A stretch of DNA of 64,000 nt from Escherichia whittamii (GTDB lineage Bacteria > Pseudomonadota > Gammaproteobacteria > Enterobacterales > Enterobacteriaceae): NCBI RefSeq assembly GCF_014836715.1, contig NZ_JACSQI010000005.1:242594-306593 (forward strand). Reading direction: 5' to 3'. The notes beneath the pieces are model-generated. The model searched no databases and was not told the DNA's origin. It saw nothing but the letters and a program-made list of their open reading frames with translations. The first letter of the stretch is position 1. Each line of letters starts with the position of its first letter. Made by a program: the position numbers and the translations under genes. Shown in pieces: positions 42,947 to 53,906 of the stretch.

Positions 42947-44644
42947 GTGCACGAAATATTCAACATGCTGCTGGCGGTCTTCGATCGGGCAGCGCTAATG
43001 CTTATCTGCCTGTTCTTCCTTATTCGTATCCGCCTGTTTCGCGAGCTGTTGCACAAGTCGGCGCACTCAGCGAAAGAGCTGCTCGCTGTTACCGCCATTT
43101 TCTCGATGTTCGCCTTGTTCAGCACCTGGTCCGGCGTACCAGTGGAAGGTTCGCTGGTTAACGTGCGTATTATCGCGGTAATGTCAGGCGGGATTCTGTT
43201 TGGCCCGTGGGTGGGCATCATTACCGGCGTGATCGCGGGTATTCATCGTTATTTAATTGATATTGGCGGCGTGACGGCTATCCCCTGCTTCATCACCAGT
43301 ATTCTGGCGGGATGCATCTCTGGTTGGATCAATCTGAAAATCCCTAAAGCGCAACGTTGGCGTGTCGGTATTCTCGGCGGCATGCTCTGTGAAACGTTGA
43401 CCATGATTCTGGTGATTGTCTGGGCGCCAACCACTGAGCTGGGGCTGGATATCGTCTCCAAAATCGGTATCCCGATGATCCTCGGCAGCGTTTGTATTGG
43501 CTTTATTGTGCTGCTGGTGCAAAGCGTTGAGGGCGAAAAAGAGGCCAGCGCCGCGCGCCAGGCCAAGCTGGCGCTGGATATCGCCAATAAAACGCTGCCG
43601 CTGTTTCGTCATGTGAATAGCGAATCATTACGTAAAGTTTGCGAAATTATCCGCGATGACATTCACGCCGATGCGGTGGCAATAACCAATACCGAACATG
43701 TACTGGCCTATGTTGGCGTCGGTGAGCATAACTATCAGAATGGCGATGACTTCATTAGCCCAACGACGCGTCAGGCAATGAATTACGGCAAAATCATCAT
43801 TAAAAACAATGATGAAGCCCACCGCACACCAGAGATTCATTCCATGCTGGTGATCCCATTGTGGGAGAAAGGCGTTGTGACCGGGACGCTGAAAATTTAC
43901 TACTGCCATGCGCATCAGATAACTTCGTCATTACAGGAGATGGCGGTCGGTCTGTCGCAAATCATCTCTACCCAACTGGAGGTTTCCCGTGCCGAGCAGC
44001 TGCGGGAAATGGCAAATAAGGCAGAGCTTCGCGCCCTGCAAAGTAAAATTAATCCCCATTTTCTGTTTAACGCTCTGAACGCTATTTCATCGTCGATCCG
44101 TCTGAATCCAGACACTGCTCGCCAGCTGATCTTTAATTTGTCGCGCTATCTGCGCTATAACATTGAATTAAAAGACGATGAGCAAATTGATATCAAAAAA
44201 GAGCTGTACCAAATCAAAGACTATATCGCCATTGAGCAGGCCCGCTTTGGCGACAAGCTGGCAGTTATCTACGATATTGATGAAGAGGTGAATTGCTGTA
44301 TACCCAGCTTGCTGATCCAGCCGTTGGTGGAGAACGCCATCGTCCACGGTATTCAGCCTTGCAAGGGAAAAGGCGTTGTCACCATCAGCGTTGCGGAGTG
44401 CGGTAACCGAGTACGCATTGCGGTAAGAGATACCGGGCATGGCATCGATCCAAAGGTGATTGAGCGGGTCGAAGCGAACGAAATGCCAGGCAATAAAATC
44501 GGCCTGCTGAATGTGCATCATCGCGTGAAGTTGTTATATGGCGAGGGGCTGCATATCCGCCGCCTGGAACCAGGAACGGAAATTGCGTTTTACATTCCTA
44601 ACCAACGCACCCCTGTCGCCTCACAAGCTACGTTATTGCTTTGA
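42947..44644 (+). CDS. pyrS: Pyruvate-sensing histidine kinase PyrS (YpdA)
   Basis: LytS-family sensor kinase; 565 residues from a GTG start. N-terminal 5TMR-LYT membrane domain (1-200, with [18 protein letters not shown]), a GAF domain (about 225-345), then the LytS-type His kinase domain. The phosphorylated histidine is H371 in [15 protein letters not shown], and the ATP-binding part has VENAIVHGI and GHGID. It responds to extracellular pyruvate with PyrR. The next gene starts 14 bases downstream. Confidence 0.95.
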   Translation: MHEIFNMLLAVFDRAALMLICLFFLIRIRLFRELLHKSAHSAKELLAVTAIFSMFALFSTWSGVPVEGSLVNVRIIAVMSGGILFGPWVGIITGVIAGIHRYLIDIGGVTAIPCFITSILAGCISGWINLKIPKAQRWRVGILGGMLCETLTMILVIVWAPTTELGLDIVSKIGIPMILGSVCIGFIVLLVQSVEGEKEASAARQAKLALDIANKTLPLFRHVNSESLRKVCEIIRDDIHADAVAITNTEHVLAYVGVGEHNYQNGDDFISPTTRQAMNYGKIIIKNNDEAHRTPEIHSMLVIPLWEKGVVTGTLKIYYCHAHQITSSLQEMAVGLSQIISTQLEVSRAEQLREMANKAELRALQSKINPHFLFNALNAISSSIRLNPDTARQLIFNLSRYLRYNIELKDDEQIDIKKELYQIKDYIAIEQARFGDKLAVIYDIDEEVNCCIPSLLIQPLVENAIVHGIQPCKGKGVVTISVAECGNRVRIAVRDTGHGIDPKVIERVEANEMPGNKIGLLNVHHRVKLLYGEGLHIRRLEPGTEIAFYIPNQRTPVASQATLLL

Positions 44645-44658
44645 GCCGGAGTGATATT

Positions 44659-45393
44659 GTGAAAGTCATCATTGTTGAAGACGAATTCCTGGCACAACAG
44701 GAACTTAGCTGGCTTATTAAAGAGCACAGCCAGATGGAGATTGTCGGCACCTTTGACGACGGTCTGGACGTGTTGAAGTTTTTGCAGCATAACCGCGTCG
44801 ACGCCATTTTTCTGGATATCAATATTCCGTCGCTGGATGGCGTGCTGCTGGCGCAAAACATCAGCCAGTTCGCTCATAAACCGTTTATTGTGTTTATCAC
44901 CGCGTGGAAAGAGCATGCGGTGGAAGCGTTTGAACTGGAGGCATTTGACTACATTCTCAAACCGTATCAGGAGTCACGGATTACCGGGATGCTGCAAAAG
45001 CTGGAAACCGCCTGGCAGCAACAGCAAACCAGCAGCACGCCCGCCGTGCCGTTAACGCGTGAGAATGACACCATTAATCTGGTGAAAGATGAACGCCTCA
45101 TCGTGACGCCGGTTAATGATATCTACTACGCCGAAGCGCACGAGAAAATGACCTTTGTCTATACGCGGCGTGAATCTTATGTGATGCCGATGAACATCAC
45201 CGAGTTTTGCAGCAAACTGCCGTCGTCGCATTTTTTCCGCTGCCATCGCTCATTTTGCGTCAACCTGAACAAAATCCGCGAGATCGAACCGTGGTTTAAC
45301 AATACCTATATTCTGCGGCTGAAAGATCTGGATTTTGAAGTGCCGGTCAGCCGCAGTAAAGTTAAAGAATTCCGCCAGTTAATGCATCTGTAA
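44659..45393 (+). CDS. pyrR: LytTR response regulator PyrR (YpdB)
   Basis: 244 residues from the GTG at 44659; a longer frame adds six residues. Receiver domain with acidic pair E7-D8 and phospho-acceptor D53 (AIFLDINIPS), and K in YILKPYQ. The C-terminal half is a LytTR DNA-binding domain (VYTRRESYVMPMN; FFRCHRSFCVNLNKIREIEP). In K-12 its main target is yhjX, a putative pyruvate transporter. Confidence 0.95.
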   Translation: MKVIIVEDEFLAQQELSWLIKEHSQMEIVGTFDDGLDVLKFLQHNRVDAIFLDINIPSLDGVLLAQNISQFAHKPFIVFITAWKEHAVEAFELEAFDYILKPYQESRITGMLQKLETAWQQQQTSSTPAVPLTRENDTINLVKDERLIVTPVNDIYYAEAHEKMTFVYTRRESYVMPMNITEFCSKLPSSHFFRCHRSFCVNLNKIREIEPWFNNTYILRLKDLDFEVPVSRSKVKEFRQLMHL

Positions 45394-45405
45394 TCAGGAA
45401 GATCC

Positions 45406-46263
45406 ATGAAAGCAACAGGCTTGCCCGCCGATCAACAATTTTTCGCCGATCTGTTCAGCGGCCTGGTGCTTAACCCGCAACTGCTTGGGCGCGTCTGGTT
45501 TGCCAGCCAGCCTGCCTCGCTGCCGGTAGGCAGTTTGTGTATTGATTTTCCCCGTCTGGATATTGTGCTGCGCGGCGAATACGGCAACCTGCTGGAAGCA
45601 AAGCAGCAGCACATGGTGGAAGGAGAAATGCTGTTTATTCCGGCGCGCGCGGCTAATTTACCAGTGAACAAAAAACCGGTGATGCTGTTAAGCCTGGTGT
45701 TCGCGCCGACCTGGCTGGGGTTATCGTTTTACGATAGCCGCACAACGTCGTTGTTACATCCGGTTCGCCAGCTCCAGCTTCCCAGCCTGCAACGCGGCGA
45801 AGGTGAAGCAATGCTTACCGCCCTCACCCATCTCAGCAGTTCGCCGCTGGAGCAGAATATCATTCAGCCACTGGTGTTAAGTTTGCTGCATCTTTGCCGC
45901 AACGTGGTGAATATGCCTCCAGGTCATTCACAGTCGCGCGGCGATTTTCTCTATCACAGCATTTGTAACTGGGTTCAGGATAACTACGCCCAGCCGCTCA
46001 CCCGTGAGAGTGTGGCGCAGTTTTTTAATATCACGCCCAATCATCTGTCGAAACTGTTTGCGCAGCATGGGACGATGCGTTTTATCGAGTATGTTCGCTG
46101 GGTACGAATGGCGAAGGCGAGGATGATATTGCAGAAATATCATCTGTCGATTCATGAAGTGGCGCAGCGTTGCGGCTTTCCGGATAGCGACTATTTTTGT
46201 CGCGTCTTCCGGCGTCAGTTTGGCCTGACGCCGGGAGAGTACAGCGCCCGTTTTCAGGGCTAA
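45406..46263 (+). CDS. ypdC: AraC-family transcriptional regulator YpdC
   Basis: 285 residues. N-terminal cupin-like effector domain, then two helix-turn-helix motifs in the C-terminal 100 residues (ESVAQFFNITPNHLSKLFAQH; IHEVAQRCGFPDSDYFCRVFRR). Ligand and targets unknown. It lies 12 bases after pyrR and is convergent with fryA (two-base gap), so it may act on either system; that is inference. Confidence 0.92.
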   Translation: MKATGLPADQQFFADLFSGLVLNPQLLGRVWFASQPASLPVGSLCIDFPRLDIVLRGEYGNLLEAKQQHMVEGEMLFIPARAANLPVNKKPVMLLSLVFAPTWLGLSFYDSRTTSLLHPVRQLQLPSLQRGEGEAMLTALTHLSSSPLEQNIIQPLVLSLLHLCRNVVNMPPGHSQSRGDFLYHSICNWVQDNYAQPLTRESVAQFFNITPNHLSKLFAQHGTMRFIEYVRWVRMAKARMILQKYHLSIHEVAQRCGFPDSDYFCRVFRRQFGLTPGEYSARFQG

Positions 46264-46265
46264 GT

Positions 46266-48761
46266 TTAGAAGGTTATTTCCGTTTCCAGCAGCGTCAGGA
46301 TGCTTTGCGCATCACTTGCGGCGAAAAGCGACTGGCGGAAGTTTTTATTCACCAGCTTACGCGCCAGTTGCGAAAAGACTTTCACATGGTTCATCCCTTC
46401 GTTGGCGCCCAGCGTCAGCATGATCACCAGTTCGACGTCGCCCATCTCTGACTGCCAGTCAACCGGTTTCACCAGTCGGGCAATGCTAATACTGGAATGG
46501 CGGATCCACTGCGATTTGGTGTGCGGGATCGCCACGCCAAAACCAACGCCGGTGGTGACAATCTCTTCCCGCTGCCAGACATCTTCTTCCAGCTCGAACG
46601 GATGTTCAGTGCGCCCGTTAACGCCGAGGTTACCGCACAGGAACTGAATCGCCTGTTCTTTATTGCTAAAAGCCTGGTCAACGAAGATATTCTCCAGCGC
46701 CAGCAGTGGGCGAACGTCTTCTTCCGGCGTAAAGGCGGTGAGTAACGCTTCGATTTCCTGCGCGCTACGGCACTCGCATGCCTGACGCGCCAGTTCCCGA
46801 CACGCCTCGCTATCGAGCTGACGCAGCTGGCTTTTCACCGCCGGAATGCGCGGGCTACTCATACTTAATTCATCCAGGCCCAGCCCAAGCAGTAGCGGCA
46901 GATAACGACTTTCGCCACCCAGTTCACCGCAAATGCCGACCCATTTGCCCCGCTGATGCGCAGTGGTAACTATCTGCTGCAACATGCGCAGGAACGATGG
47001 CGTAATCGGGTTATACAGCGGCGAAACGCGCGGGTTATTACGATCGACCGCATACAGATACTGGGTCATATCGTTGGAACCAATACTAAAGAAATCGACC
47101 TCATCGCAGAAGTGGTCAATGATGTAGCACACCGACGGCACTTCCACCATGATCCCAAGCGTAATCGTCTCTGCATGGCGCAGGCCATCACACTTAAGCT
47201 CAACGATCGCTTTTTGGATCTCGCCCTTCACCCATAAGATCTGATCGAGGCTGTGAACCATCGGGATCATCAACTGGGCGTTGCCAAAACTGGCGGCGCG
47301 CAAAATAGCCCGCAGTTGAGTGCGGAACAGACCAGCAAATTCCGGGTAAATACGTACCGCGCGATAGCCGAGGAACGGGTTCTCTTCCTGGGGAATGTTG
47401 AGGTAAGGAATGCTTTTATCGCCGCCGATGTCCATCGTGCGGAAGATAATCGGCTTGTCGCCCGCCGCCAGTAACACCTGCTGGTAGGCTTCAAATTGCT
47501 CCTGTTCATCCGGCGCGCTGTCGCGATCCATATAGAGCATTTCGGTACGAAACAGCCCGACGCCTTCCGCGCCGTTGGCAAACGCGCCTGGTGCTTCCAG
47601 AGCGGTGCCAATGTTCGCCGCAATATCAATCCGTTTGTTATCACGAGAATAGGCCAGTTGCGCGGCGGCCTGCGCCTGTTGTTTTTGGCGTTTATCCGCC
47701 AGCTTCTGCGCAACCTGGTAATAACCGCTCACTGCTTCATTGGGGTTAATAGCCAGCACGCCGCACTGGGCGTCAAGTACCGCCAATTGTCCGGCATAAC
47801 GCGCAATCGCATCCAGTGGTAGACCGCTAAGAACGGGGATCGCCGAGGCGCGGGCCAGAATCAGAGTATGCGAGGTGCGCCCGGTTTTCTCCAGAATCAT
47901 GCCTGCAAGATTTTTTAAATCGAGACTCAAAAACTGGCTTGGAGTTAAATCTTCAGCCACCAGAATGGTCGGTTTTTCAAGCATCAGATTATTGCGCGGC
48001 TTCAGTTCCGGCCAGGTGATATGCAGCAACTGTTCGCTGATATCGCGAATGTCGCTAACACGTTCGCGCAGATAATCGCTGGCAGAAGCAGAAAGCTTGT
48101 CGCAAACCTGCTCCATATTGCTGATGATCGCCGCCCCCAGCCCCTGATGCTGTTCTGTCATCAGGCGACGGATATTACCTGCGAACTCATCATCCTGAAT
48201 AAGCGACAAATGGGCGCTGAGAATGGTTTTGCTTTCGCCGTCACGCTCGCGCAGTTGCTGGTTCAGTTGCTCGGCAAGCGTTGCCAGGCTGTGCTCCAGC
48301 CGGGTGGAGTCTTGCGCACTGGCCGGGATCTCCCGATAACTGTCGAGGCTGTCGCTCTGTAACAAGGTCAGCGTACCTACGCCGACGCCGCTTGCCAGCA
48401 CATTGCCGTACAGTAAATCAGGGTTCAGGCGGCTTAATGAACGCGGCAATGGATGCGCCGTCAGTTCTGCCTGCGTCGGCTGGACGCTGTCGCTGTCAAT
48501 AAAGCGCCCCTGAATATACTCTTCCAGCACGCGCCGCGCCTGCTCTTCATCGCTGCCGCTAATGTTCAGGCTGCAACTGTCATTAAATAAGGTGCCGGTG
48601 CCAATCAGCGCCAGCGAGCTTTTCGCATCGGCCTTTGCATTTTGACGATGGTTAATGAAAGTCACTTCACTTTGCCACTGGCTGCACTGTTCTTTGAGTT
48701 CCCACGCCGGACGGGCATGCAGACCGTTAGGCAAAGGACAGAGAAATTGAATCGTTAACAT
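46266..48761 (-). CDS. fryA: Multiphosphoryl transfer protein FryA (HPr-EI-EIIA)
   Basis: 831 residues: HPr domain with H15 (NGLHARPAW), enzyme I domain with H298 (TGRTSHTLILARAS), and fructose-type EIIA with H747 (GVAIPHTKSQW). It can relay phosphate from PEP to the FryB/FryC transporter without general PTS proteins. No cytosolic sugar kinase is encoded nearby, so the imported substrate's fate is unknown. Last gene of fryB-fryC-ypdF-ypdE-fryA. Confidence 0.95.
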   Translation of the reverse strand: MLTIQFLCPLPNGLHARPAWELKEQCSQWQSEVTFINHRQNAKADAKSSLALIGTGTLFNDSCSLNISGSDEEQARRVLEEYIQGRFIDSDSVQPTQAELTAHPLPRSLSRLNPDLLYGNVLASGVGVGTLTLLQSDSLDSYREIPASAQDSTRLEHSLATLAEQLNQQLRERDGESKTILSAHLSLIQDDEFAGNIRRLMTEQHQGLGAAIISNMEQVCDKLSASASDYLRERVSDIRDISEQLLHITWPELKPRNNLMLEKPTILVAEDLTPSQFLSLDLKNLAGMILEKTGRTSHTLILARASAIPVLSGLPLDAIARYAGQLAVLDAQCGVLAINPNEAVSGYYQVAQKLADKRQKQQAQAAAQLAYSRDNKRIDIAANIGTALEAPGAFANGAEGVGLFRTEMLYMDRDSAPDEQEQFEAYQQVLLAAGDKPIIFRTMDIGGDKSIPYLNIPQEENPFLGYRAVRIYPEFAGLFRTQLRAILRAASFGNAQLMIPMVHSLDQILWVKGEIQKAIVELKCDGLRHAETITLGIMVEVPSVCYIIDHFCDEVDFFSIGSNDMTQYLYAVDRNNPRVSPLYNPITPSFLRMLQQIVTTAHQRGKWVGICGELGGESRYLPLLLGLGLDELSMSSPRIPAVKSQLRQLDSEACRELARQACECRSAQEIEALLTAFTPEEDVRPLLALENIFVDQAFSNKEQAIQFLCGNLGVNGRTEHPFELEEDVWQREEIVTTGVGFGVAIPHTKSQWIRHSSISIARLVKPVDWQSEMGDVELVIMLTLGANEGMNHVKVFSQLARKLVNKNFRQSLFAASDAQSILTLLETEITF

Positions 48762-48785
48762 AACCGCTCCGGGTTAATCGGGAGA

Positions 48786-49823
48786 TCATCTGAAATCCGT
48801 CAGTTGAACAACCGTCTCACGGGTAAGACGTTGAATAAGGGCAGATAAAAGTTGCTGCATCTGCAAAATGTCACGGCAATCGGCAATCGATGCGGCGCAA
48901 TGTCCGTGGCGAGTTGCTGGCCCCATCACCACCGTTGGTACGCCAGTACCGGTTAAGTGCACCACTCCACCGTCCGTGCCGCCGTTGCTAAACATATCTG
49001 CCTGCAACGGTACGCCAATTTCTGCCGCGATGGTTTCGATCCACGCGGTAAGTTTTGGCGGCGCAATCAGCGATTTATCGCTTAACACCAGCATCGGGCC
49101 GTTACCAATCTGTCGATGGTTAGCCGCGCCAAAATCAAAGTTTTTCGCCCAGCAGGCGGTATCGAGCACAATGGCGACGTCCGGGGACACCGCACGGGTG
49201 GCCGTTTGCCCACCGCGTAAGCCGACCTCTTCGCTGGAGCTGGCCACCAGCCATACTTCCGCAGGCAGTTCGGCGTCGTGCAATTCGCGCAGTAAAGTCA
49301 CCAGCAGGTAACAACCGAGGCGGTCATCAAAGGCTTTCCCCATCACCCGCTGGTGAGGGAGAACCTGAAACGTCGTATCAAACGTGACGCGATCGCCTGG
49401 ACGAATTCCCGCCTGCATCACTTCGTCATACGAGCGCGCGCCAATGTCCACGCGCATGGCGCTGACGTCATACCCCTGCCTGTCGCCGTCAAGCAGGCCA
49501 GGTATTTTGCACTCTTCACGGGTAGTGATCCGCACCGGCTGCAGTTGGCGGGCAGCCATGCGCACGTTGCCAACGGGCAGGACATCGATCGCCCCTTCGC
49601 GGGAGATGCTGCGCACCATGAACCCCACTTCGTCCATATGCGCGCAGATCATCACCTTCGGACCTGTCGATTCATTGAGGCGGATCAGCACCGATCCCAG
49701 ACCGTCAAAACGGACCTCTTTTTGCAGGCGATCCGCTTCCTCCAGCAGGATCTGCCGTACTTCCTGTTCAGAGGAGGCGATCGCATCGGCCTCGCTCAAC
49801 GCTTTTAATAGCGATAAATCCAT
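48786..49823 (-). CDS. ypdE: M42-family aminopeptidase YpdE
   Basis: 345 residues, metal-dependent tetrahedral aminopeptidase family. Metal-site motifs visible: [12 protein letters not shown] (near 59-70), FDDRLGCYL, and [12 protein letters not shown] with the catalytic Glu pair. YpdE trims peptides and can follow YpdF in removing residues. Its ATG overlaps the ypdF stop by one base, so the two are coupled. Confidence 0.93.
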   Translation of the reverse strand: MDLSLLKALSEADAIASSEQEVRQILLEEADRLQKEVRFDGLGSVLIRLNESTGPKVMICAHMDEVGFMVRSISREGAIDVLPVGNVRMAARQLQPVRITTREECKIPGLLDGDRQGYDVSAMRVDIGARSYDEVMQAGIRPGDRVTFDTTFQVLPHQRVMGKAFDDRLGCYLLVTLLRELHDAELPAEVWLVASSSEEVGLRGGQTATRAVSPDVAIVLDTACWAKNFDFGAANHRQIGNGPMLVLSDKSLIAPPKLTAWIETIAAEIGVPLQADMFSNGGTDGGVVHLTGTGVPTVVMGPATRHGHCAASIADCRDILQMQQLLSALIQRLTRETVVQLTDFR

Positions 49824-50908
49824 TATGCCTCTCCCGTGAGCAACACTGTTTTCGGCATGGCGTAGAGCACTTCTGCGCCTTGCGGGGTGACCAGCACGAC
49901 ATCTTCGATGCGCACGCCCCCTTGCCCTGGCAAATAAATCCCCGGCTCCACGGTCAATAACATGCCTGGCCGTAGCGTCGTGGTGTCCCGCGGTGAAAAA
50001 CGCGGCTCTTCATGGACTTCAATGCCGATAGCATGACCGGTGTTATGGCCGAAAAACTCGCCATAACCGGCCTCGGTAATCACCCGACGCGCGGCGTCGT
50101 CAACCTGTTGGCAGCGCACGCCGGGGCGAATCGCGGAGATTGCCGCCAGCTGTGCCTGCTGGACAATCTGGTACACCTTAAATAGCGGGTGAGATTCGGC
50201 GCTCACCCCTTTGCCATTAACCAGGAAGGTGCGCGTCATATCAGAGCAGTAGCCCTGATACAGCGCACCGAAATCGAGAGTGACAAACTCGCCTGCTGCA
50301 ACAATCTTGTCGCTGGCTTTCCCGTGCGGTAGCGCCCCACGCCAGCCGCTGGCGACAATGGTGTCAAAAGAGGCTTTTTCTGCGCCCTGCTGGCGCATAA
50401 ACCACTCCAGTTCAGCGGCTATCTCGCACTCACTCATACCCGCCTGAATAAAGCGGCGAATATGCTCTGCACTGCGATCGGCAATCCCACAGGCAAGGCG
50501 GATTTTCTCCACCTCCTCTGGCGTTTTGATTTGCCGCAGCACATCCGGCGTGGCGCTAACCAGTTTCGCATTGAATTCAGACTGCCAGCGGTGCGCGGTT
50601 TCCCAACTCACCTGCTGGCCTTCAAAACCGAGCGTTTGCAACTGCTCATCGGCAATGATTTGCCTGACGATGGTGGTAAGCGTGTTCGTCGCGTCAAGTA
50701 AATGCAGCTGGTAGCCTTGCGCACGGGCTTCCACCTCCACGTAATAGCGCGAATCCACCAGAATGTGCGCACGTTCACGGCTAATCACCACATAACCTGA
50801 TCCGGTGGAGATCCCCAGATGCGGCTGTTTGTTCTGCCGTGAGGAGAGAAGCACCGCATCCAGTTGTTGCACCTTAAGCCAGTCACGCAGCGAAGCGAGT
50901 AATGTCAT
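49823..50908 (-). CDS. ypdF: M24-family X-Pro/methionine aminopeptidase YpdF
   Basis: 361 residues. Creatinase-like N-terminal domain, then the M24 'pita-bread' domain with metal ligands in [32 protein letters not shown] and [10 protein letters not shown]. Known to release N-terminal Met, Ala and similar residues, with limited X-Pro activity. Starts 14 bases after fryC. Two peptidases inside a PTS operon suggest a substrate with an amino-acid part. Confidence 0.93.
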   Translation of the reverse strand: MTLLASLRDWLKVQQLDAVLLSSRQNKQPHLGISTGSGYVVISRERAHILVDSRYYVEVEARAQGYQLHLLDATNTLTTIVRQIIADEQLQTLGFEGQQVSWETAHRWQSEFNAKLVSATPDVLRQIKTPEEVEKIRLACGIADRSAEHIRRFIQAGMSECEIAAELEWFMRQQGAEKASFDTIVASGWRGALPHGKASDKIVAAGEFVTLDFGALYQGYCSDMTRTFLVNGKGVSAESHPLFKVYQIVQQAQLAAISAIRPGVRCQQVDDAARRVITEAGYGEFFGHNTGHAIGIEVHEEPRFSPRDTTTLRPGMLLTVEPGIYLPGQGGVRIEDVVLVTPQGAEVLYAMPKTVLLTGEA

Positions 50909-50922
50909 CAGGATTTTCCTTC

Positions 50923-52170
50923 TTACAGGCTATCGATCAACAGTTTGCCTTTGCGGTACATCATCAGACGCAGGAACACCACCATCAGCGCAGTAATGAT
51001 TGCCCCCAACGCGATCCCCGCCATGTAGACGCCCAGGTTAGTAACCAGCGGCCATGCCCAGATAGCGGATTCCGGGAACCATTGCACTGCGCCCAGCCAG
51101 ACAGCGGCGGTAGAGCCGACAATCGCGCCAACCATATAGGACGGAATGGCGGTGATGGGACTTTCCAGCGCAAACGGAATGGCACCTTCACTGATCCCCA
51201 TAAACGCCAGGAACATCGCGGTTTTACCCTGCGGATAAAGCTGGGCACTGAACAGACGTTTTCCGGTTAAACGGCGGTCGATAATGGTCGCCAGACCCAG
51301 ACCAATCGGCGGAATAACAATAGCGATAGAACGCGCGGTAACTGGTAATACGTGGTCAGTGGTAAAGCTGAAAGCAACGAAACCTGCCGCTTTGTTGATT
51401 GGACCACCGAGGTCTATTGCGGTCGCCGCCGCAATACCCATTGCGTACATCAGCGCGCCCTTCTCACCTGCTGCGGTCAGCACAGTACGGATCCCGCCGT
51501 TGATCCAGCCACCAAACGGCGTGATCACGTAATACATCGCCAGCATGACAAAAATGGCGGAAAGAATCGGTAGCAAAAATGTGGTTTTGAACGCTAACAG
51601 GAAATCCGGCAACTGGATTTTCTGGTTCATCCATTTCACGAGGTAACCCGCGACGATGGAAATAATCAGCGCACCAATGAAGGTAGACGGAACTGGTGAA
51701 GAGGTCGCCCATTGCATAGTGCTGGGATCGAAGTTCAGCAGTTGCGTGGGCTGGGTAGACATCAACCCGCCGATAAACCCAGCCGGGAACGCCAGTTTGC
51801 CGCCAATGGAGTTCGCCACAAAAGCGGCAAACATCGGAATAGCAAAACCGAACAACACGCCGCCGAAGGATTGCGACAGCCAGGCAAATTTCAGTAAGGA
51901 GAGGTCGAAACCAGTAAATTTCCCGCTATTGAGTGCATCCATGATGCCGATGTCAGCGGGAATTTTTAGCCAGCTATAAGCAATCAACTGGCTGAAAGCG
52001 AGGATCACACCGCCCATAATTAAGGTCGGCACCATGCGTGAAATCCCTGACATCACATGCTGCGGGAGTTCACCCCAGAAGCTGGTTTTAGAGGCCTGCG
52101 GATTCTTAATTGCCGCTGCCGCACCGGATGCGCCAGGCACAACGGTTGCACTGCGTTTTTTAATGGCCAT
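50923..52170 (-). CDS. fryC: Fructose-like PTS permease EIIC component FryC
   Basis: 415 residues with about ten hydrophobic segments and PTS EIIC-Fru motifs ([25 protein letters not shown]). The short N-terminal tail ([14 protein letters not shown]) replaces the EIIB domain, which is encoded separately by fryB. Forms the transport channel of the system; sugar unknown. Confidence 0.93.
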   Translation of the reverse strand: MAIKKRSATVVPGASGAAAAIKNPQASKTSFWGELPQHVMSGISRMVPTLIMGGVILAFSQLIAYSWLKIPADIGIMDALNSGKFTGFDLSLLKFAWLSQSFGGVLFGFAIPMFAAFVANSIGGKLAFPAGFIGGLMSTQPTQLLNFDPSTMQWATSSPVPSTFIGALIISIVAGYLVKWMNQKIQLPDFLLAFKTTFLLPILSAIFVMLAMYYVITPFGGWINGGIRTVLTAAGEKGALMYAMGIAAATAIDLGGPINKAAGFVAFSFTTDHVLPVTARSIAIVIPPIGLGLATIIDRRLTGKRLFSAQLYPQGKTAMFLAFMGISEGAIPFALESPITAIPSYMVGAIVGSTAAVWLGAVQWFPESAIWAWPLVTNLGVYMAGIALGAIITALMVVFLRLMMYRKGKLLIDSL

Positions 52171-52191
52171 AACAATTATCCCTGTCGAATA

Positions 52192-52518
52192 TTACTGTTG
52201 TTCAGCGGCAATCATCTCTTCGATTTCTTTGATGATGCCCGCAGCGTTTTTAATTGCGTCCTGCAAAGTGATTTCATAAACGTCGCGTGATTCGAAACGT
52301 TCGTTATCTTCTGGTGTAACTGCCACGGAATGAATGATGATGGTCGCTTCGGCGATATCCTCCGCCGTCAGGCGGTTCTGGATGCCATCCGCGCCCTGAG
52401 TTTCAATTTTCACTTCATAACCGGCTTCCACCGCCGCTTCTTCCAGCGCCTGGGCAGCCATAAAAGTGTGAGCCAGGCCCATCGGGCAGGCACATAAGGC
52501 AATCAGTTTCTTACTCAT
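52192..52518 (-). CDS. fryB: Fructose-like PTS EIIB component FryB
   Basis: 108 residues. Phosphorylated cysteine C11 lies in ALCACPMGLAHTFMAA, a standard EIIB-Fru loop. Receives phosphate from the EIIA domain of FryA and passes it to the sugar on FryC. First gene of the fry operon; ribosome-binding site GAGGAAATAA. Confidence 0.93.
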   Translation of the reverse strand: MSKKLIALCACPMGLAHTFMAAQALEEAAVEAGYEVKIETQGADGIQNRLTAEDIAEATIIIHSVAVTPEDNERFESRDVYEITLQDAIKNAAGIIKEIEEMIAAEQQ

Positions 52519-52736
52519 CGTTATTTCCTCGTTCGTTTATAGTTGACAAATGAAATTATGAACGTGCAAAACAAATTGCCGTTACCAGATAAATAATGCA
52601 TTTACTGGAGAATTAATCCCGTAGTGCGGAAGTGTGACGCAGGTCGGCCTTGTGAGGAGACACAAAGAAAAATTGAATTAACTATATGATTTAAAAGATT
52701 ATCGGGAGAGTCACCTCCCGATATAACAGGAAGGAT

Positions 52737-53702
52737 TTACAGAATGTGGCCTAAGGTCTGGCGTAAATGTGCACCGGAGCCGAGAAGGCCCGGATTGTCA
52801 TGGACGATAAGATACACCGGAATATCATGGACATATTCTTTAAAGCGCCCTTTATCTTCAAATGCAGCACGGAAACCGGAGGCTTTGAAGAACTCAAGGA
52901 AACGCGGAACGATACCGCCCGCAATATAGACACCGCCAAATGTTCCGAGATTGAGCGCCAGATTGCCGCCAAAACGCCCCATAATGACGCAAAACAGTGA
53001 CAACGCACGACGGCAATCGGTGCAACTGTCGGCCAGCGCGCGTTCGGTAATATCCTTCGGCTTGAGATTTTCCGGCAGGCGGTTGTCCGCTTTCACAATC
53101 GCGCGATACAGATTCACCAAACCAGGGCCAGAGAGCACGCGTTCAGCCGAGACATGGCCAATTTCTGCGCGCAGTATTTCAAGAATAATGGCTTCTTCTT
53201 CACTGTTTGGCGCAAAATCAACGTGACCGCCTTCGCCTGGCAAGCTTACCCAGCGTTTATCGACATGGACCAGATGTGCGACCCCAAGCCCTGTCCCGGC
53301 ACCGTACACCGCGACAGGTTTGCCTTCAATCGGTTCTGCGCCGCCAAACTGGATCAGATGCTCTTTTTTCAGCATCGGGATCGCCATCGAAACCGCCGTA
53401 AAATCGTTAATAATCTCCAGGTGGCTAAAACCGAGATTCTTTTTCATTTCGGCAATCGAGAACGCCCAGGTATGGTTGGTCATCGCCACCCAGTCACCGG
53501 TAATTGGGCAAGCAATGGCGATGCAGCCATCTTTCACCTCGACTTTTTGCTCTTCAAGATAAACGCGAATGACCGCTTCCAGGCTGGGATAATCAAGCCC
53601 TGAATAGGTTTTAGCCTGCGAGATTTCACCACTGGCAATATCACACAGAGCAAGACGTGCGTTGGTGCCGCCCACATCACCGACTAATGCATACTTTGTC
53701 AT
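52737..53702 (-). CDS. glk: Glucokinase Glk
   Basis: ATP-dependent phosphorylation of free cytosolic glucose. 321 residues, full length. Phosphate-binding [13 protein letters not shown] at residues 8-20, the catalytic IINDFTAV with D100, and [12 protein letters not shown]. No regulator domain. A Cra site lies upstream at 53823; monocistronic. Confidence 0.97.
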   Translation of the reverse strand: MTKYALVGDVGGTNARLALCDIASGEISQAKTYSGLDYPSLEAVIRVYLEEQKVEVKDGCIAIACPITGDWVAMTNHTWAFSIAEMKKNLGFSHLEIINDFTAVSMAIPMLKKEHLIQFGGAEPIEGKPVAVYGAGTGLGVAHLVHVDKRWVSLPGEGGHVDFAPNSEEEAIILEILRAEIGHVSAERVLSGPGLVNLYRAIVKADNRLPENLKPKDITERALADSCTDCRRALSLFCVIMGRFGGNLALNLGTFGGVYIAGGIVPRFLEFFKASGFRAAFEDKGRFKEYVHDIPVYLIVHDNPGLLGSGAHLRQTLGHIL

Positions 53703-53822
53703 TCTTCTACTGCTCCGCTAAAGTCAAAATAATTCTTTCTCACACTGTAAATTCATGGGGGCATAACAACAACGCCGTAAAGGCGGGCTCCCTGTAAATA
53801 TCGATCTGGGTCACACAATTAC

Positions 53823-53836
53823 TTTATCGTTTCAGC
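53823..53836 (-). promoter_or_regulatory. Cra (FruR) site upstream of glk
   Basis: On the minus strand GCTGAAACGATAAA, matching the Cra consensus TGAAWCGNTNAA. It lies about 120 bases upstream of the glk start. Cra is known to repress glk modestly. Confidence 0.75.
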
Positions 53837-53906
53837 ACCAATTGCAGCGATGCCTTTGTGTAAGCTGGGCAAACTAAGTATCTGAACCCGCATAAAGGAA
53901 TAGAAC

